A DNA stretch of 64,000 nt from Sphingomonas hankookensis (GCF_001619955.1 NZ_LQQO01000008.1:62001-126000), one strand, 5' to 3'. Counted from the first letter of the stretch, positions 29,087-38,443 are shown. Translations and numbers: made by a program. The notes: a model not told the origin generated them from the letters alone.

Positions 29087-30394
29087 ATGACCACCCCGAA
29101 AACCTTCCACGTCAAATCGTTCGGCTGCCAGATGAACGTCTATGACGGCGAACGCATGGCCGAGCTGATGGCGGCTGAGGGCATGACCGCGACCGACGAA
29201 GCCAATGCCGCCGATCTGGTCGTGCTCAACACCTGCCACATCCGCGAAAAGGCGACCGAAAAGGTCTATTCGGACATTGGTCGCCTGCGCAAACACGGGT
29301 CCGACCCGATGATCGCCATCGCCGGCTGCGTCGCGCAGGCAGAAGGGGCGGAGATCGTCCGCCGCGCGAAGGTCGATGTGGTGGTCGGCCCGCAGGCCTA
29401 TCACAACCTGCCGAAGCTGGTGGCGGACGCGGCGGCGGGCAAGCCCGCGCTCGACACCGACATGCCGGCCGAATCTAAATTCGGCCATTTGCCTGCCCGC
29501 CGCCGCAGCGGCCCGTCGGCGTTCCTGACGGTGCAGGAAGGCTGCGACAAATTCTGCACCTATTGCGTCGTGCCTTACACACGGGGGGCAGAAATCAGCC
29601 GCTCCTTCGCCCGGATCATCGATGAGGCGAAGGCGCTGGTCGATGGCGGCGCACGCGAGATCACGCTGCTGGGGCAGAACGTCAACGCCTGGACCGATAC
29701 CGATGGTCGCGGCCTCGACGCGCTGATCCGCGAGCTGGACCGCCTGCCCGCGCTGGAGCGGATTCGCTACACCACCAGCCATCCCAACGACATGACGCAG
29801 GGCCTGATCGACGCGCACCGCGACGTCGAGAAACTGATGCCGTTCCTGCACCTGCCGGTACAGGCGGGCAGCGACCGGGTGCTCAAGGCGATGAACCGCA
29901 GCCACACCGCCGACAGCTATCTGCGCCTGCTCGACCGTGTCCGCGCCGCCCGGCCCGACATCGCGCTATCGGGCGACTTCATCGTCGGTTTCCCCGGCGA
30001 AACCGAAGCGGAGTTTCAGGAAACGCTGCGCCTCGTCGATGCGGTCGGCTATGCGCAGGCGTACAGTTTCAAATACTCGCCCCGCCCCGGCACCCCCGCC
30101 GCCGACATGGCGGGCGAGGTTCCGATGGAGGTGATGGACGACCGTCTGCAGCGCTTGCAGGCGTCGCTGCTGCGCGACCAGAAGGCGTTCAACGACGCGG
30201 CGGTCGGCCGCACCTGCACCGTGCTGGTCGAACGCGCCGGCCGCCACGCCGGACAGATGCTCGGCAAGTCGCCCTGGCTGCAATCGGTCCATTTCGACAC
30301 CGACGCCCGCATCGGCGATATGGTCGAGGTGGAGATCGTCGCCGCCGGTCCGGTGTCGCTGTCCGCCGTCGAACGGATGCGGGCGGCGGCGTGA
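29087..30394 (+). CDS. miaB: tRNA-2-methylthio-N6-dimethylallyladenosine synthase
   Basis: Radical-SAM Fe-S enzyme adding the methylthio group to i6A37 in tRNA; 435 aa. The three UPF0004 cysteines are C14, C50 and one in IAGCVAQ (about 84). The radical SAM cluster motif is C153-x3-C157-x2-C160 in [39 protein letters not shown] and the TRAM domain at about 370-435 ([10 protein letters not shown]) complete it. The start MTTPKTFHV at 29087 has no clear ribosome binding site. The stop overlaps the hemerythrin gene as GTGA. It begins the classical miaB-phoH-ybeY locus. Confidence 0.96.
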   Translation: MTTPKTFHVKSFGCQMNVYDGERMAELMAAEGMTATDEANAADLVVLNTCHIREKATEKVYSDIGRLRKHGSDPMIAIAGCVAQAEGAEIVRRAKVDVVVGPQAYHNLPKLVADAAAGKPALDTDMPAESKFGHLPARRRSGPSAFLTVQEGCDKFCTYCVVPYTRGAEISRSFARIIDEAKALVDGGAREITLLGQNVNAWTDTDGRGLDALIRELDRLPALERIRYTTSHPNDMTQGLIDAHRDVEKLMPFLHLPVQAGSDRVLKAMNRSHTADSYLRLLDRVRAARPDIALSGDFIVGFPGETEAEFQETLRLVDAVGYAQAYSFKYSPRPGTPAADMAGEVPMEVMDDRLQRLQASLLRDQKAFNDAAVGRTCTVLVERAGRHAGQMLGKSPWLQSVHFDTDARIGDMVEVEIVAAGPVSLSAVERMRAAA

Positions 30395-30963
30395 GCGACG
30401 CCCACGCGCTGGCGACGCGCGACGGCATCACCGACGACATCGCCTATCTCCGCGCCGCCTATCCCCGCGGCGACTGGGCGAAACACGTCAATTTCGGGCA
30501 GCTGTGCGACTTCTGGCTGCACGTGCATCAGTCGCTGCGGACCGAAGGCGGCGCAGTCGAGGGGATCATCGCCGATTTCCGCGAAGGCCGCCTCGACGCC
30601 CAGGCGTTTCCGCACCGCTTCGTGCCCGCGCTCAACCAGTTTCTGGGGCACCTCGACGGGCATCACCGGATCGAGGATGCGGTCTATTTCCCGAAGTTCC
30701 GCGCGCTCGACCCGCGCATGCAACGCGGTTTCGACCTGCTGGAGGCCGATCACCACGCGATCCACGACGCGCTCGAAACCACGCTCGGCAGCGCGCGCGG
30801 CCTGCTCGCCAGCCTGAGCGAACCGAACCGCGACGCTCGCGTGGTCGACACCCATGCCGACCATGCCGCGCTCTTGACCCGGCTGCTGCTGCGCCATCTG
30901 GCGGATGAAGAGGATCTGGTGATCCCCGCGATGCTCGAACATGGCGAACGTCGCGTCGGCTGA
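30391..30963 (+). CDS. Hemerythrin HHE-domain protein
   Basis: Protein of 190 aa with a hemerythrin-like four-helix fold. Iron-ligand candidates are clustered His/Glu: FWLHVHQSL (about 38-46), [17 protein letters not shown] (about 86-102), [14 protein letters not shown] (about 113-126) and [15 protein letters not shown]. The GTG start at 30391 overlaps the miaB TGA (GTGA), so it is coupled to miaB. It may bind O2, or store or sense iron. Coupling to an oxygen-sensitive Fe-S enzyme is suggestive but unproven. Confidence 0.85.
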   Translation: MSDAHALATRDGITDDIAYLRAAYPRGDWAKHVNFGQLCDFWLHVHQSLRTEGGAVEGIIADFREGRLDAQAFPHRFVPALNQFLGHLDGHHRIEDAVYFPKFRALDPRMQRGFDLLEADHHAIHDALETTLGSARGLLASLSEPNRDARVVDTHADHAALLTRLLLRHLADEEDLVIPAMLEHGERRVG

Positions 30964-30990
30964 ACGCTTCGCCACTTAAATCAGCAACTT

Positions 30991-31003
30991 GATATACTAT
31001 ATC
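30991..31003. promoter_or_regulatory. Short palindrome upstream of the alcohol dehydrogenase gene
   Basis: GATATA-C-TATATC, in the sequence AACTTGATATACTATATCGG, about 70 bases before the ADH start. A weak promoter (TTGATA/TATATC) may overlap it. Many ADH genes are controlled by their own regulators, but none is encoded here. Confidence 0.3.
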
Positions 31004-31070
31004 GGCAACCAATTCGCCGGGCCGGCATTGCACGCGGCGGAATGCTCTCATTCACGGAAACACCAGCATC

Positions 31071-32129
31071 ATGACGACCCCTGCCAAGGGCTATGCCGCC
31101 CAGTCGGCCGACAGCAAGCTCGCCCCCTTCTCGTTCGAACGCCGCGATCCGCAGCCGAACGACGTCGCGATCGACATCCGCTATTGCGGCGTCTGCCACA
31201 GCGACCTCCATACCGCGCGCAGCGAATGGCCCGGCACGCTCTACCCCTGCGTTCCGGGGCATGAGATCGTCGGCACGGTGACCGCCGTCGGCAGCGACGT
31301 GACCAGGTTCGTCGTCGGCGACACGGTCGGCGTCGGCTGCATGGTCGACAGTTGCGGCGAATGCCCGTCCTGCCATGACGGCGAGGAGCAATATTGCACC
31401 GGCACCGGCTTCGTCGGAACCTATAACGGTCCCGATCCGGTCATGGGCGGCCACACCTTCGGCGGCTATTCCGACCATATCGTCGTCGACCAGGACTTCG
31501 TGCTGAAGATCCGTCATGACGAGGCCGACCTCGCCGCCGTCGCGCCACTGCTGTGCGCCGGCATCACCACCTATTCGCCGCTCAAGCATTGGGGCGTCGG
31601 TCCGGGGCAGAAGGTCGGCATCGTCGGCCTGGGCGGTCTCGGCCATATGGGCGTCAAGATCGCGGCGGCGATGGGCGCCGAGGTCTATGTCTTCTCCACC
31701 TCGCCCAACAAGCGCGACGATGCGATCCGACTGGGTGCCAAGGACCTGATCGTGTCGAAGGACGCCGATGCGATGGGCGCGCATGCCGGCAGCTTCGACT
31801 TCATCCTGAACACCGTCGCCGCATCCCACGACCTCGACCAGTTCCTCGCCCTGCTCAAGCGCGACGGCACGATGACCCTGGTCGGCGTACCGGAAACGCC
31901 GCACCCCTCGCCCTCGGTCGGCAACCTCGTCTTCGGTCGTCGCTCGCTCGCCGGTTCGCTGATCGGCGGCATCGCCGAGACGCAGGAGATGCTCGATTTC
32001 TGCAACAAGCATGGCCTGACCGCCGATATCGAGATCATCGACATGGCGGAGATCGAAACCGGCTTCGACCGCATGGCGAAGAGCGACGTCAAATATCGCT
32101 TCGTCATCGACATGGCGACGCTGGGTTGA
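31071..32129 (+). CDS. Zinc-dependent NAD(P) alcohol dehydrogenase, YahK/CAD type
   Basis: Medium-chain dehydrogenase of 352 aa, cinnamyl-alcohol-dehydrogenase branch. Catalytic zinc ligands are C42 in YCGVCHSDLH, the GHE motif at 63-65 and a Cys near 160. Structural zinc cysteines lie in GCMVDSCGECPSCHDGEEQY. The nucleotide-binding motif is GLGGLGHMG. It reduces aldehydes or oxidises alcohols, preferring NADPH in close relatives. It is an independent insertion between miaB-HHE and phoH. Confidence 0.92.
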   Translation: MTTPAKGYAAQSADSKLAPFSFERRDPQPNDVAIDIRYCGVCHSDLHTARSEWPGTLYPCVPGHEIVGTVTAVGSDVTRFVVGDTVGVGCMVDSCGECPSCHDGEEQYCTGTGFVGTYNGPDPVMGGHTFGGYSDHIVVDQDFVLKIRHDEADLAAVAPLLCAGITTYSPLKHWGVGPGQKVGIVGLGGLGHMGVKIAAAMGAEVYVFSTSPNKRDDAIRLGAKDLIVSKDADAMGAHAGSFDFILNTVAASHDLDQFLALLKRDGTMTLVGVPETPHPSPSVGNLVFGRRSLAGSLIGGIAETQEMLDFCNKHGLTADIEIIDMAEIETGFDRMAKSDVKYRFVIDMATLG

Positions 32130-32352
32130 CGCCCGTCGGGGGGATGTGCGGCGAACCGCGCTCCCCCCGTCATTTATCGCTGTCCCGCCGCCGCGCGCTC
32201 TGCCACATTGGCGCCGATGCAGTCGCACCGCGCCGTCTCTGGGCCAATGATCCGCCTTCGCGCGTTGATGGCTCGATGCGCGAGTTCCGCCACCTTCCTG
32301 CTCTCCCTGGCCGGGCGCATCCTGCGTGCCGGCCTTTTCGCGAAAGGATCGC

Positions 32353-33354
<1,002 letters not shown>

Positions 33355-33360
33355 TGCGGA

Positions 33361-33390
33361 GTATATCCCGCATTAGGTTGCGGGATATAC
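33361..33390. promoter_or_regulatory. Perfect inverted repeat, probable VapBC operator
   Basis: Arms GTATATCCCGCA (33361-33372) and TGCGGGATATAC (33379-33390) are exact reverse complements, with loop TTAGGT. It lies between the phoH stop and the vapB start. In the family the VapBC complex binds such palindromes to repress its own operon. The TATA-containing arm could also form the promoter. Confidence 0.7.
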
Positions 33391-33405
33391 CGTTCGGAGG
33401 ATGCC

Positions 33406-33678
33406 ATGGCGTCGCTGTATATCAAGGACCCTGAAACCGCGGCAGCCGTAGCGCGCGTGGCCAAGCGTCTTGGTACTAGTAAAACGCAGGCCGTGCGCGA
33501 TGCCATCCGCCGGGTCGAGGATGATCTCGACAAGGCGACACGCCGCCAGAACCTGCACGAATGGATGCGGGAATATCGCAAGAAAAATCCTCTTCCGCCT
33601 CCGACCGGACTGAAAGCGGACAAGGCGTTTTACGACTGGCTGTCCGGAGAGGAAGACGTCGTTGACCCTGTTCGTTGA
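33406..33678 (+). CDS. vapB: VapB-family antitoxin
   Basis: Antitoxin of 90 aa, PSK_trans_fac type. The N-terminal ribbon-helix-helix-like DNA-binding part reads MASLYIKDPETAAAVARVAK and LGTSKTQAVRDAIRRVEDDL; the basic, partly unstructured C-terminus would wrap the toxin. A Shine-Dalgarno GGAGG is seven bases upstream. The stop overlaps the vapC start by 17 bases, as is usual for such pairs. Confidence 0.88.
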   Translation: MASLYIKDPETAAAVARVAKRLGTSKTQAVRDAIRRVEDDLDKATRRQNLHEWMREYRKKNPLPPPTGLKADKAFYDWLSGEEDVVDPVR

Positions 33679-34057
33679 TGCGTCAGCACTAGTGGCGATG
33701 ATCGCTGGCGAACCGGAGGGCGGATCGATGATGGATCGGGTAATGCATGACGCCGATCCGATTTGGTCCGCAATGACCGAATGGGAAACCGTTCTGGCGC
33801 TCTGCCGGTCCTATCGCTACCCCATCGAGCGCGCGCGTCAGGAGGTACGCGACACGGCCGCGGCGGCGGCATTACGGCGAGTTGACATCGGCACCGAAGA
33901 GTCAAAGGCCGCGCTAGACGCGTATGATCGCTACGGCAAGGGTCGCCACGAAGCGAAGCTCAACATGGGCGATTGCTTCGCCTATGCCTGCGCCCGTACC
34001 AACAACGCCGAATTGCTCTACAAGGGCGACGATTTCGCAAGGACCGACCTGAGATGA
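33662..34057 (+). CDS. vapC: VapC-family PIN-domain toxin ribonuclease
   Basis: PIN-domain endoribonuclease of 131 aa, expected to cleave tRNA or rRNA unless bound by VapB. Acidic active-site residues are D6 (FVDASALVAM), E42 (TEWETV), D104 (NMGDCFAYA) and D123/124 (GDDF). The start is TTG at 33662. The stop overlaps the ybeY start as ATGA, so translation is coupled to the essential neighbour. The active site is intact, so the pair is probably functional. GC content is slightly lower than in neighbours. Confidence 0.9.
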   Translation: MTLFVDASALVAMIAGEPEGGSMMDRVMHDADPIWSAMTEWETVLALCRSYRYPIERARQEVRDTAAAAALRRVDIGTEESKAALDAYDRYGKGRHEAKLNMGDCFAYACARTNNAELLYKGDDFARTDLR

Positions 34058-34566
34058 TCGACATTGCCGTGCAGGCAGAGGCCGACTGGCCGCAGGACAT
34101 CGCCTGGGAGGCACTCGCCACCCGCGCCGCCACCGCCGCCATTGGCCGGACGCCGCAGGGTGCATGGCTGACCGATCCCGCGTTGATCGAGATCGCGGTC
34201 CGCCTGACGTCGGATGACGAGGTCCACACGCTCAACCGGCAGTACCGGCAAAAGGACAAGCCGACCAACGTCCTGTCCTTTCCGATGATCCAGCCCGACC
34301 TGCTGTCGACCGTCACGCAGAACAGCGACGATGGCGAGGTGCTGCTGGGCGATATCGTGCTCGCCCACGGCGTCTGCGTGGGCGAAGCGGAGGAACGCGG
34401 CATTTCCGTCGCCGATCATGCCACGCATCTGATTGTCCATGGCTGCCTGCATTTGCTAGGCCATGACCATCAAAATGATGCCGAGGCGGAAGCCATGGAG
34501 GCGATCGAGCGTTCCACGCTCGCCGAACTCGGCCTGCACGACCCCTATCCCGTTACAGAGGACTGA
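34054..34566 (+). CDS. ybeY: Endoribonuclease YbeY
   Basis: Metal-dependent RNase for 16S rRNA 3'-end maturation and ribosome quality control, 170 aa. The zinc motif is HGCLHLLGHDH (129-139) with His at 129, 133 and 139; preceded by ATHLIV. DKPTNVLSFP (about 69-78) and LLGDIVLA are typical. The ATG sits inside the vapC stop (ATGA). This differs from its usual partner phoH directly upstream, and makes ybeY expression depend at least partly on the vapBC transcript and ribosomes. Confidence 0.95.
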   Translation: MIDIAVQAEADWPQDIAWEALATRAATAAIGRTPQGAWLTDPALIEIAVRLTSDDEVHTLNRQYRQKDKPTNVLSFPMIQPDLLSTVTQNSDDGEVLLGDIVLAHGVCVGEAEERGISVADHATHLIVHGCLHLLGHDHQNDAEAEAMEAIERSTLAELGLHDPYPVTED

Positions 34567-34576
34567 CACGACCATC

Positions 34577-35485
34577 ATGGCCGACGTTTCGACCAGCACC
34601 GCGCCCGGCGACAGTAGCAGCTCCGAAGGGGGCATATGGCGGGGGCTGCGCTCGCTGATCTTCGGCACCGACGCCAGCGAGACGCTGCGCGAACGGATCG
34701 AGGAAGTGATCGCGGCGCATGAGGACGAAAACGATGCACCGGTCGCGGGCGACCTGTCGCCGATCGAGCGCAAGATGCTGCGCAACATCCTGCATTTCGG
34801 CGAACGCGATGCCGGCGACATGGGCGTGCCGCGCGCCGATATCGTCGCGCTGGAGGAGAACACGCCCTTCGCCGATGTCGTGAAGCTGTTCGCCGAAGCG
34901 GGACACAGCCGCCTGCCAGTCTATCGCGAAAAGCTCGATACCATCGTCGGCATGGTGCACGTAAAGGACGTGTTCGCGATCCTTGCCAAGGGCGAGGAGC
35001 CTCCCCCGACCGCGATCAGCCTGCTGCGGCAGCCGCTCTATGTGCCGCAGTCGATGGGCACGCTCGACCTGCTGGCGCAGATGCAGGCCAGCCGCACCCA
35101 TCTCGCCATCGTGCTCGACGAATATTCGGGCACGGACGGCCTCATCACGATCGAGGATCTGGTCGAGGAGATCGTCGGCGCGATCGAGGACGAGCATGAC
35201 GAGGCGCCGACCGACCTGTTCGTGCCGCTGGACGGCGGTGCGTGGGAGGCCGATGCGCGGGCGGAGCTGGAAGACGCCGCCGAACTGATCGACCCGCGCC
35301 TGGGCGAGGTCGAGGAAGATGTCGAGACGCTGGGCGGCCTCGCCTTCGTGCTCGCCGGCGAAGTGCCGAAACAGGGCACCTGCCTCGACCATCCCTCGGG
35401 ATGGCGGATCGAGATCATCGCCGCCGACACCCGCCGCGTCCTGCGCCTGCGCCTCCACCCCCCGTTGCCGGCGGTCGAGGAATAG
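34577..35485 (+). CDS. corC: CorC/HlyC-type hemolysin-family CBS protein
   Basis: Cytoplasmic protein of 302 aa with two CBS domains and a C-terminal CorC_HlyC domain, linked to cation homeostasis (magnesium/cobalt). CBS1 is about 70-130 (VPRADIVALEENTPFADVV), CBS2 about 135-190 with LAIVLDEYSGTDGLITIEDL, and the transporter-associated domain begins near 215 (WEADARAELEDAAELI). It follows ybeY after ten bases, the conserved order. The N-terminal transmembrane domain of larger relatives is missing, as in other alphaproteobacterial CorC. Confidence 0.93.
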   Translation: MADVSTSTAPGDSSSSEGGIWRGLRSLIFGTDASETLRERIEEVIAAHEDENDAPVAGDLSPIERKMLRNILHFGERDAGDMGVPRADIVALEENTPFADVVKLFAEAGHSRLPVYREKLDTIVGMVHVKDVFAILAKGEEPPPTAISLLRQPLYVPQSMGTLDLLAQMQASRTHLAIVLDEYSGTDGLITIEDLVEEIVGAIEDEHDEAPTDLFVPLDGGAWEADARAELEDAAELIDPRLGEVEEDVETLGGLAFVLAGEVPKQGTCLDHPSGWRIEIIAADTRRVLRLRLHPPLPAVEE

Positions 35486-35520
35486 CCCGCCGCGCATCCT
35501 GCGCCGACCTTCCCCCCTTC

Positions 35521-35553
35521 CGTCACCCCGGGCTTGACCCGGGGTCCGCTTTT
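35521..35553 (+). repeat. Family A 3'-end hairpin element, copy 6
   Basis: Starts 36 bases after the corC stop, same strand. The tail is slightly changed (TCCGCTTTTTCG), giving a better T-run than in other copies; here it could act as a terminator. Confidence 0.85.
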
Positions 35554-35659
35554 TCGCCGTCGGGGCCAACGACGCGGGCGCTTTCGGCCTGATCGCCGCA
35601 ATCGATCACATCGCGCGAAACTACGCGTTCCGGTGCCATGATACGGTCGTATTCTTTGG

Positions 35660-35833
35660 GTACGGTTCCTGACGTAACAAGCCACTGGTTACAGCTGAAA
35701 CCATGGCCTAAGGCGGGGACATCCCCCGCATAACGAATCGGATGGAGCCGCGGGACGCGGCGCTGACGATGGTCGCGCCCTCCCTACTGCATCCGACGGG
35801 CCGCCGATGCTGCTCCCTTGGCATCGGCGGCCC
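35660..35833 (+). ncRNA. Candidate structured RNA or leader, function unknown
   Basis: In the 390-base gap between corC and the PQQ-type dehydrogenase gene, three local hairpins follow one another: CCACTGGTT/AACCATGG (35682-35706), GCGGGG/CCCCGC with a five-base loop (35713-35729) and CCGCG/CGCGG (35748-35760). A strong terminator closes it (35798-35833). A TATTCT-like -10 lies near 35650. It could be a free small RNA of about 160-170 nt or an attenuating leader of the downstream gene, 42 bases away. No named family was recognised. Confidence 0.4.
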
Positions 35834-35843
35834 TTTTCGCTTT
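35798..35843 (+). terminator. Rho-independent terminator before the PQQ-type dehydrogenase gene
   Basis: Perfect 13-bp stem GGGCCGCCGATGC/GCATCGGCGGCCC with a ten-base loop, followed by TTTTCGCTTT. It lies 33 bases upstream of the next start codon, too far from corC to be its usual terminator, so something is transcribed toward it from between. Confidence 0.75.
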
Positions 35844-35875
35844 GCCGCGCGGGGGCGCGCTTGTATCCACGCTCC

Positions 35876-37219
35876 ATGCGCAAACATGCCGTCCGTTTCG
35901 GAATCGTCCTGCTGGTCCTTGTCGCCGGGCTGGTCTTCTATCTCACCCGCCCCGACCGGGCACAGCTGAGCGAAAACGCCGTCGCCGGCCGCGTGCCGCA
36001 GCTGTCGCAGGTCCGCAAGCAGACGATCCCCACCGTCCGCGTCGCCGAACCGACCGGGTGGCAGGACGGCCAGACCCCGACCGCCCCGGCGGGCCTGCAG
36101 GTCCAGGCGTTCGCCAAGGGCCTCGACCATCCGCGCTGGCTCTACCGCCTCGCCAATGGCGATGTGCTGGTCGCCGAAACCAACAGCCCCCCGCGCGAGG
36201 GCGGCGGCATCACCGGCTTCTTCATGCGCCTGTTCATGAAACAGGCCGGCGCCGGCGCCCCGTCCGCCAACCGCATCACCCTGCTGCGTGACGCGAATGG
36301 CGACGGCGTGGCGGAGGGGCGCTCGACATTGCTCAGCGGGCTGAACTCGCCCTTCGGCATGGCGGTGGTCGGCGACTGGCTGTACGTCGCCAACACCGAC
36401 GCGCTGGTCCGCTATCCCTTCCGCGTCGGGCAGACCCGGATCACCGCGGATGCGGAAAAAATCGTCGACCTGCCCGGCGGCGGCAATCACTGGGCGCGCA
36501 ACGTCGTCGCCGATCCCGATGGCGAGTCGCTGTACGTCAGCGTCGGCTCGGCCTCCAACATCGCCGAAAACGGGCTGGAGATCGAAAAGAACCGCGCCGC
36601 CATCTGGCAGGTCGATCCGGAAAAGAAGAGCTTTCGCATCTACGCCACCGGCTTGCGCAACGCGAACGGCATGGCGTTCGAACCGCGGACGAAGGATTTG
36701 TGGGCGGTCGTCAACGAACGCGACATGCTCGGCTCCGACATGCCGCCCGATTACCTGACCAAGGTGGAGTTCGGCGGCAACTATGGTTGGCCGTGGCATT
36801 ATTGGGGCGGTTATATCGACGACCGCGTCCAGCCGCAGCGCCCCGACCTGCGCCAGTATGTCGCCCGCCCCGACTATGCGCTCGGCGCCCATGTCGCGCC
36901 GCTCGGCCTCGCCTTTACCGGTGACATGCGATTGGGCGACCGTTTCGCCAATGGCGCGGCGATCGGCCTGCACGGATCGTGGAACCGCGTGCCTCCCTCG
37001 GGCTACAAGGTCGTGTACGTGCCCTTCGCCGCCGATGGCGGTTTCCCCGCGAAGGATGCGAAGCCGGTCGATCTGCTCACCGGCTTCCTCTCGGCCGATG
37101 GCAAGCAGGCGTTCGGCCGCCCGGTGGGCGTCATCGCCGACCGCACCGGCGCGATGCTGGTCGCCGACGATGTCGGCAACGTGATCTGGCGGGTCAGCCA
37201 GCCGCTGGCGACGCGCTGA
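35876..37219 (+). CDS. PQQ-type sugar (sorbosone-like) dehydrogenase
   Basis: Beta-propeller protein of 447 aa related to soluble aldose/L-sorbosone dehydrogenases. A single N-terminal transmembrane or signal segment (about 7-24, GIVLLVLVAGLVFYL) anchors or exports it. Propeller signatures are ARNVVADPDGESLYVSVGSASNIAE (given here in part as DPDGESLYVSVGSASN), YATGLRNANGMAF, GGNYGWPW and FGRPVGVIADRTGAMLVADD. It would oxidise sugars in the periplasm. PQQ is not made by genes in this window, and dependence on PQQ is assumed from the family. Confidence 0.85.
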   Translation: MRKHAVRFGIVLLVLVAGLVFYLTRPDRAQLSENAVAGRVPQLSQVRKQTIPTVRVAEPTGWQDGQTPTAPAGLQVQAFAKGLDHPRWLYRLANGDVLVAETNSPPREGGGITGFFMRLFMKQAGAGAPSANRITLLRDANGDGVAEGRSTLLSGLNSPFGMAVVGDWLYVANTDALVRYPFRVGQTRITADAEKIVDLPGGGNHWARNVVADPDGESLYVSVGSASNIAENGLEIEKNRAAIWQVDPEKKSFRIYATGLRNANGMAFEPRTKDLWAVVNERDMLGSDMPPDYLTKVEFGGNYGWPWHYWGGYIDDRVQPQRPDLRQYVARPDYALGAHVAPLGLAFTGDMRLGDRFANGAAIGLHGSWNRVPPSGYKVVYVPFAADGGFPAKDAKPVDLLTGFLSADGKQAFGRPVGVIADRTGAMLVADDVGNVIWRVSQPLATR

Positions 37220-37289
37220 TCCGCACGCCGCCCTTCTCCCCAGGCGTCACCCCAGCGCAGGCTGGGGTGACGTCGGTGGCGTTAGGGAC

Positions 37290-37592
37290 CTACTTCAACA
37301 ACGCCGGCCCGTCGCGGCCCAGCTTCTCCTTGATCTTGTTCGCGAACATGGCCAGCATCGGCGGCAGGTCGAGCACCGCATGGACATGGGCGTCGTGCAT
37401 CTCGCAACGTGCCTTGACCGTCTGCCCCATCCCGCTGACCGTGAAGTGCAGCGTGTCGCCGTCCCAGCGCTTGTCGTGCATCACGCCGCCGGGGATCATG
37501 TTCGCCAGCTTGTCGATGCCGCCATCGATCCGCTGCCGCACGCCCGCACGACCCAGTTTGTGGGGGATATCGACTTCGACCGGTTGGTTCAT
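37290..37592 (-). CDS. Polyhydroxyalkanoic-acid-system-like protein
   Basis: Small soluble protein of 100 aa of the PHA_gran_rgn type (polyhydroxyalkanoic acid system family). It begins VEVDIPHKLGRAGVRQRIDG and has FTVSGMGQTVKARCEMHDAHVHAVLDLPP, a pattern of alternating strands, and ends in a Lys-rich helix (ANKIKEKLGRDG). The role is not established; members are often found away from PHA synthesis genes. It sits 23 bases after the SMR gene on the same strand. Confidence 0.75.
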   Translation of the reverse strand: MNQPVEVDIPHKLGRAGVRQRIDGGIDKLANMIPGGVMHDKRWDGDTLHFTVSGMGQTVKARCEMHDAHVHAVLDLPPMLAMFANKIKEKLGRDGPALLK

Positions 37593-37615
37593 GGAAACTC
37601 CTCTTCGCGCCTTAT

Positions 37616-37948
37616 TTAGTGCGCGACGCTCTTGGAAAACAGGTTCATCACGATCACGCCCGCGATGATGAGCGCCATGCCGAGCATCGCCGGGACGTCC
37701 AGCCGCTGCCCCTGCCAGCCCCAGGCGATGCCCGCGACCAGCACGATCCCGACCCCCGACCAGATCGCATAGGCGATCCCCGTCGGCATGGTCCGGAGCG
37801 CCAGCGACAGGCAGTAGAACGCCACCGCATAGCCCGCGACCGTCACCAGCGACGGCCCGATCCGGGTAAACCCCTGCGTCGCACGCATGGTCGAGGTGGC
37901 GATCACTTCGGCGACGATCGCGATGGCGAGCCAGGCATAGGCAGTCAT
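37616..37948 (-). CDS. SMR-family multidrug efflux protein, EmrE type
   Basis: Four-helix drug/proton antiporter, 110 aa. The membrane Glu is in AIAIVAEVIATSTMRATQGFTR (Glu14 equivalent), and GIAYAIWSGVGIVLVAGIAW in helix 3 is the EmrE hallmark. It exports cationic dyes and quaternary ammonium compounds in relatives. The start at 37948 matches the family N-terminus (MTAYAWLAIAI). Its upstream region is the family D tandem array, so its promoter must lie within or close to it. Confidence 0.92.
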   Translation of the reverse strand: MTAYAWLAIAIVAEVIATSTMRATQGFTRIGPSLVTVAGYAVAFYCLSLALRTMPTGIAYAIWSGVGIVLVAGIAWGWQGQRLDVPAMLGMALIIAGVIVMNLFSKSVAH

Positions 37949-37984
37949 GGGCTCGGGATAGCAGCTAAGCCCGCCGATGGCGCG

Positions 37985-38398
37985 TGGTTCTCGACAAGCT
38001 CGAACCGAACGGGGCTGAGTTCTGGCGCCCCCCCACCCCGATCCCGTTCGGTTCGAGCAGCTTCGAGCCTGTCGAGAAGCGTCCATCGAGAACGCCGCGC
38101 TCGGGGAAGTCCGGTCCCAACAGGCTCGAACTGAACGAGGCTGAGTTCTGGCGCCCCCCATCCCGATCCCGTTCGGTTCGAGCAGCTTCGAGCCTGTCGA
38201 GAAGCGTCTGTCGAGAACGCCCCGTTCGGGGCAGTCCGGTCCCAACAGGCTCGAACCGAACGAGGCTGAGTTCTGCCGCCCCCACCCCGATCCCGTTCGG
38301 TTCGAGCAGCTTCGAGCCTGTCGAGAAGCGTCCGTCGAGAACACCGCGTTCCGGGCACCCCATTCTCGACAGGCTCGAACCAAACGGAACACGATGGA
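37985..38398. repeat. Family D tandem array, three units of about 126 bases
   Basis: Units start with GAGTTCTG at 38016, 38143 and 38268 (periods 127 and 125). Each contains CCCGATCCCGTTCGGTTCGA, GCAGCTTCGAGCCTGTCGAG and GAAGCGTC, then a variable end and CAACAGGCTCGAAC. An initial half (37985-38010) and final half (38375-38398) close the array. It fills the 495-base gap between the SMR gene and lnt, leaving no gene there. Units differ at about 10 positions, so the array is not recent. Confidence 0.88.
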
Positions 38399-38443
38399 AC
38401 CGCCCCCTTGCACCCACCCCCCGCAAGCCGGATATGCACCCGC

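Noticed and set aside
35660..35740. Cobalamin or 6S RNA identity for the hairpin-rich gap
   Set aside because: GCCACTGG and GGTTACAGC are short matches to parts of those RNAs, but the remaining conserved boxes are missing.
37985..38398. CRISPR array at the three-unit tandem repeat
   Set aside because: Whole units of about 126 bases are repeated, including the parts between; there are no unique spacers and the units hold inverted arms.
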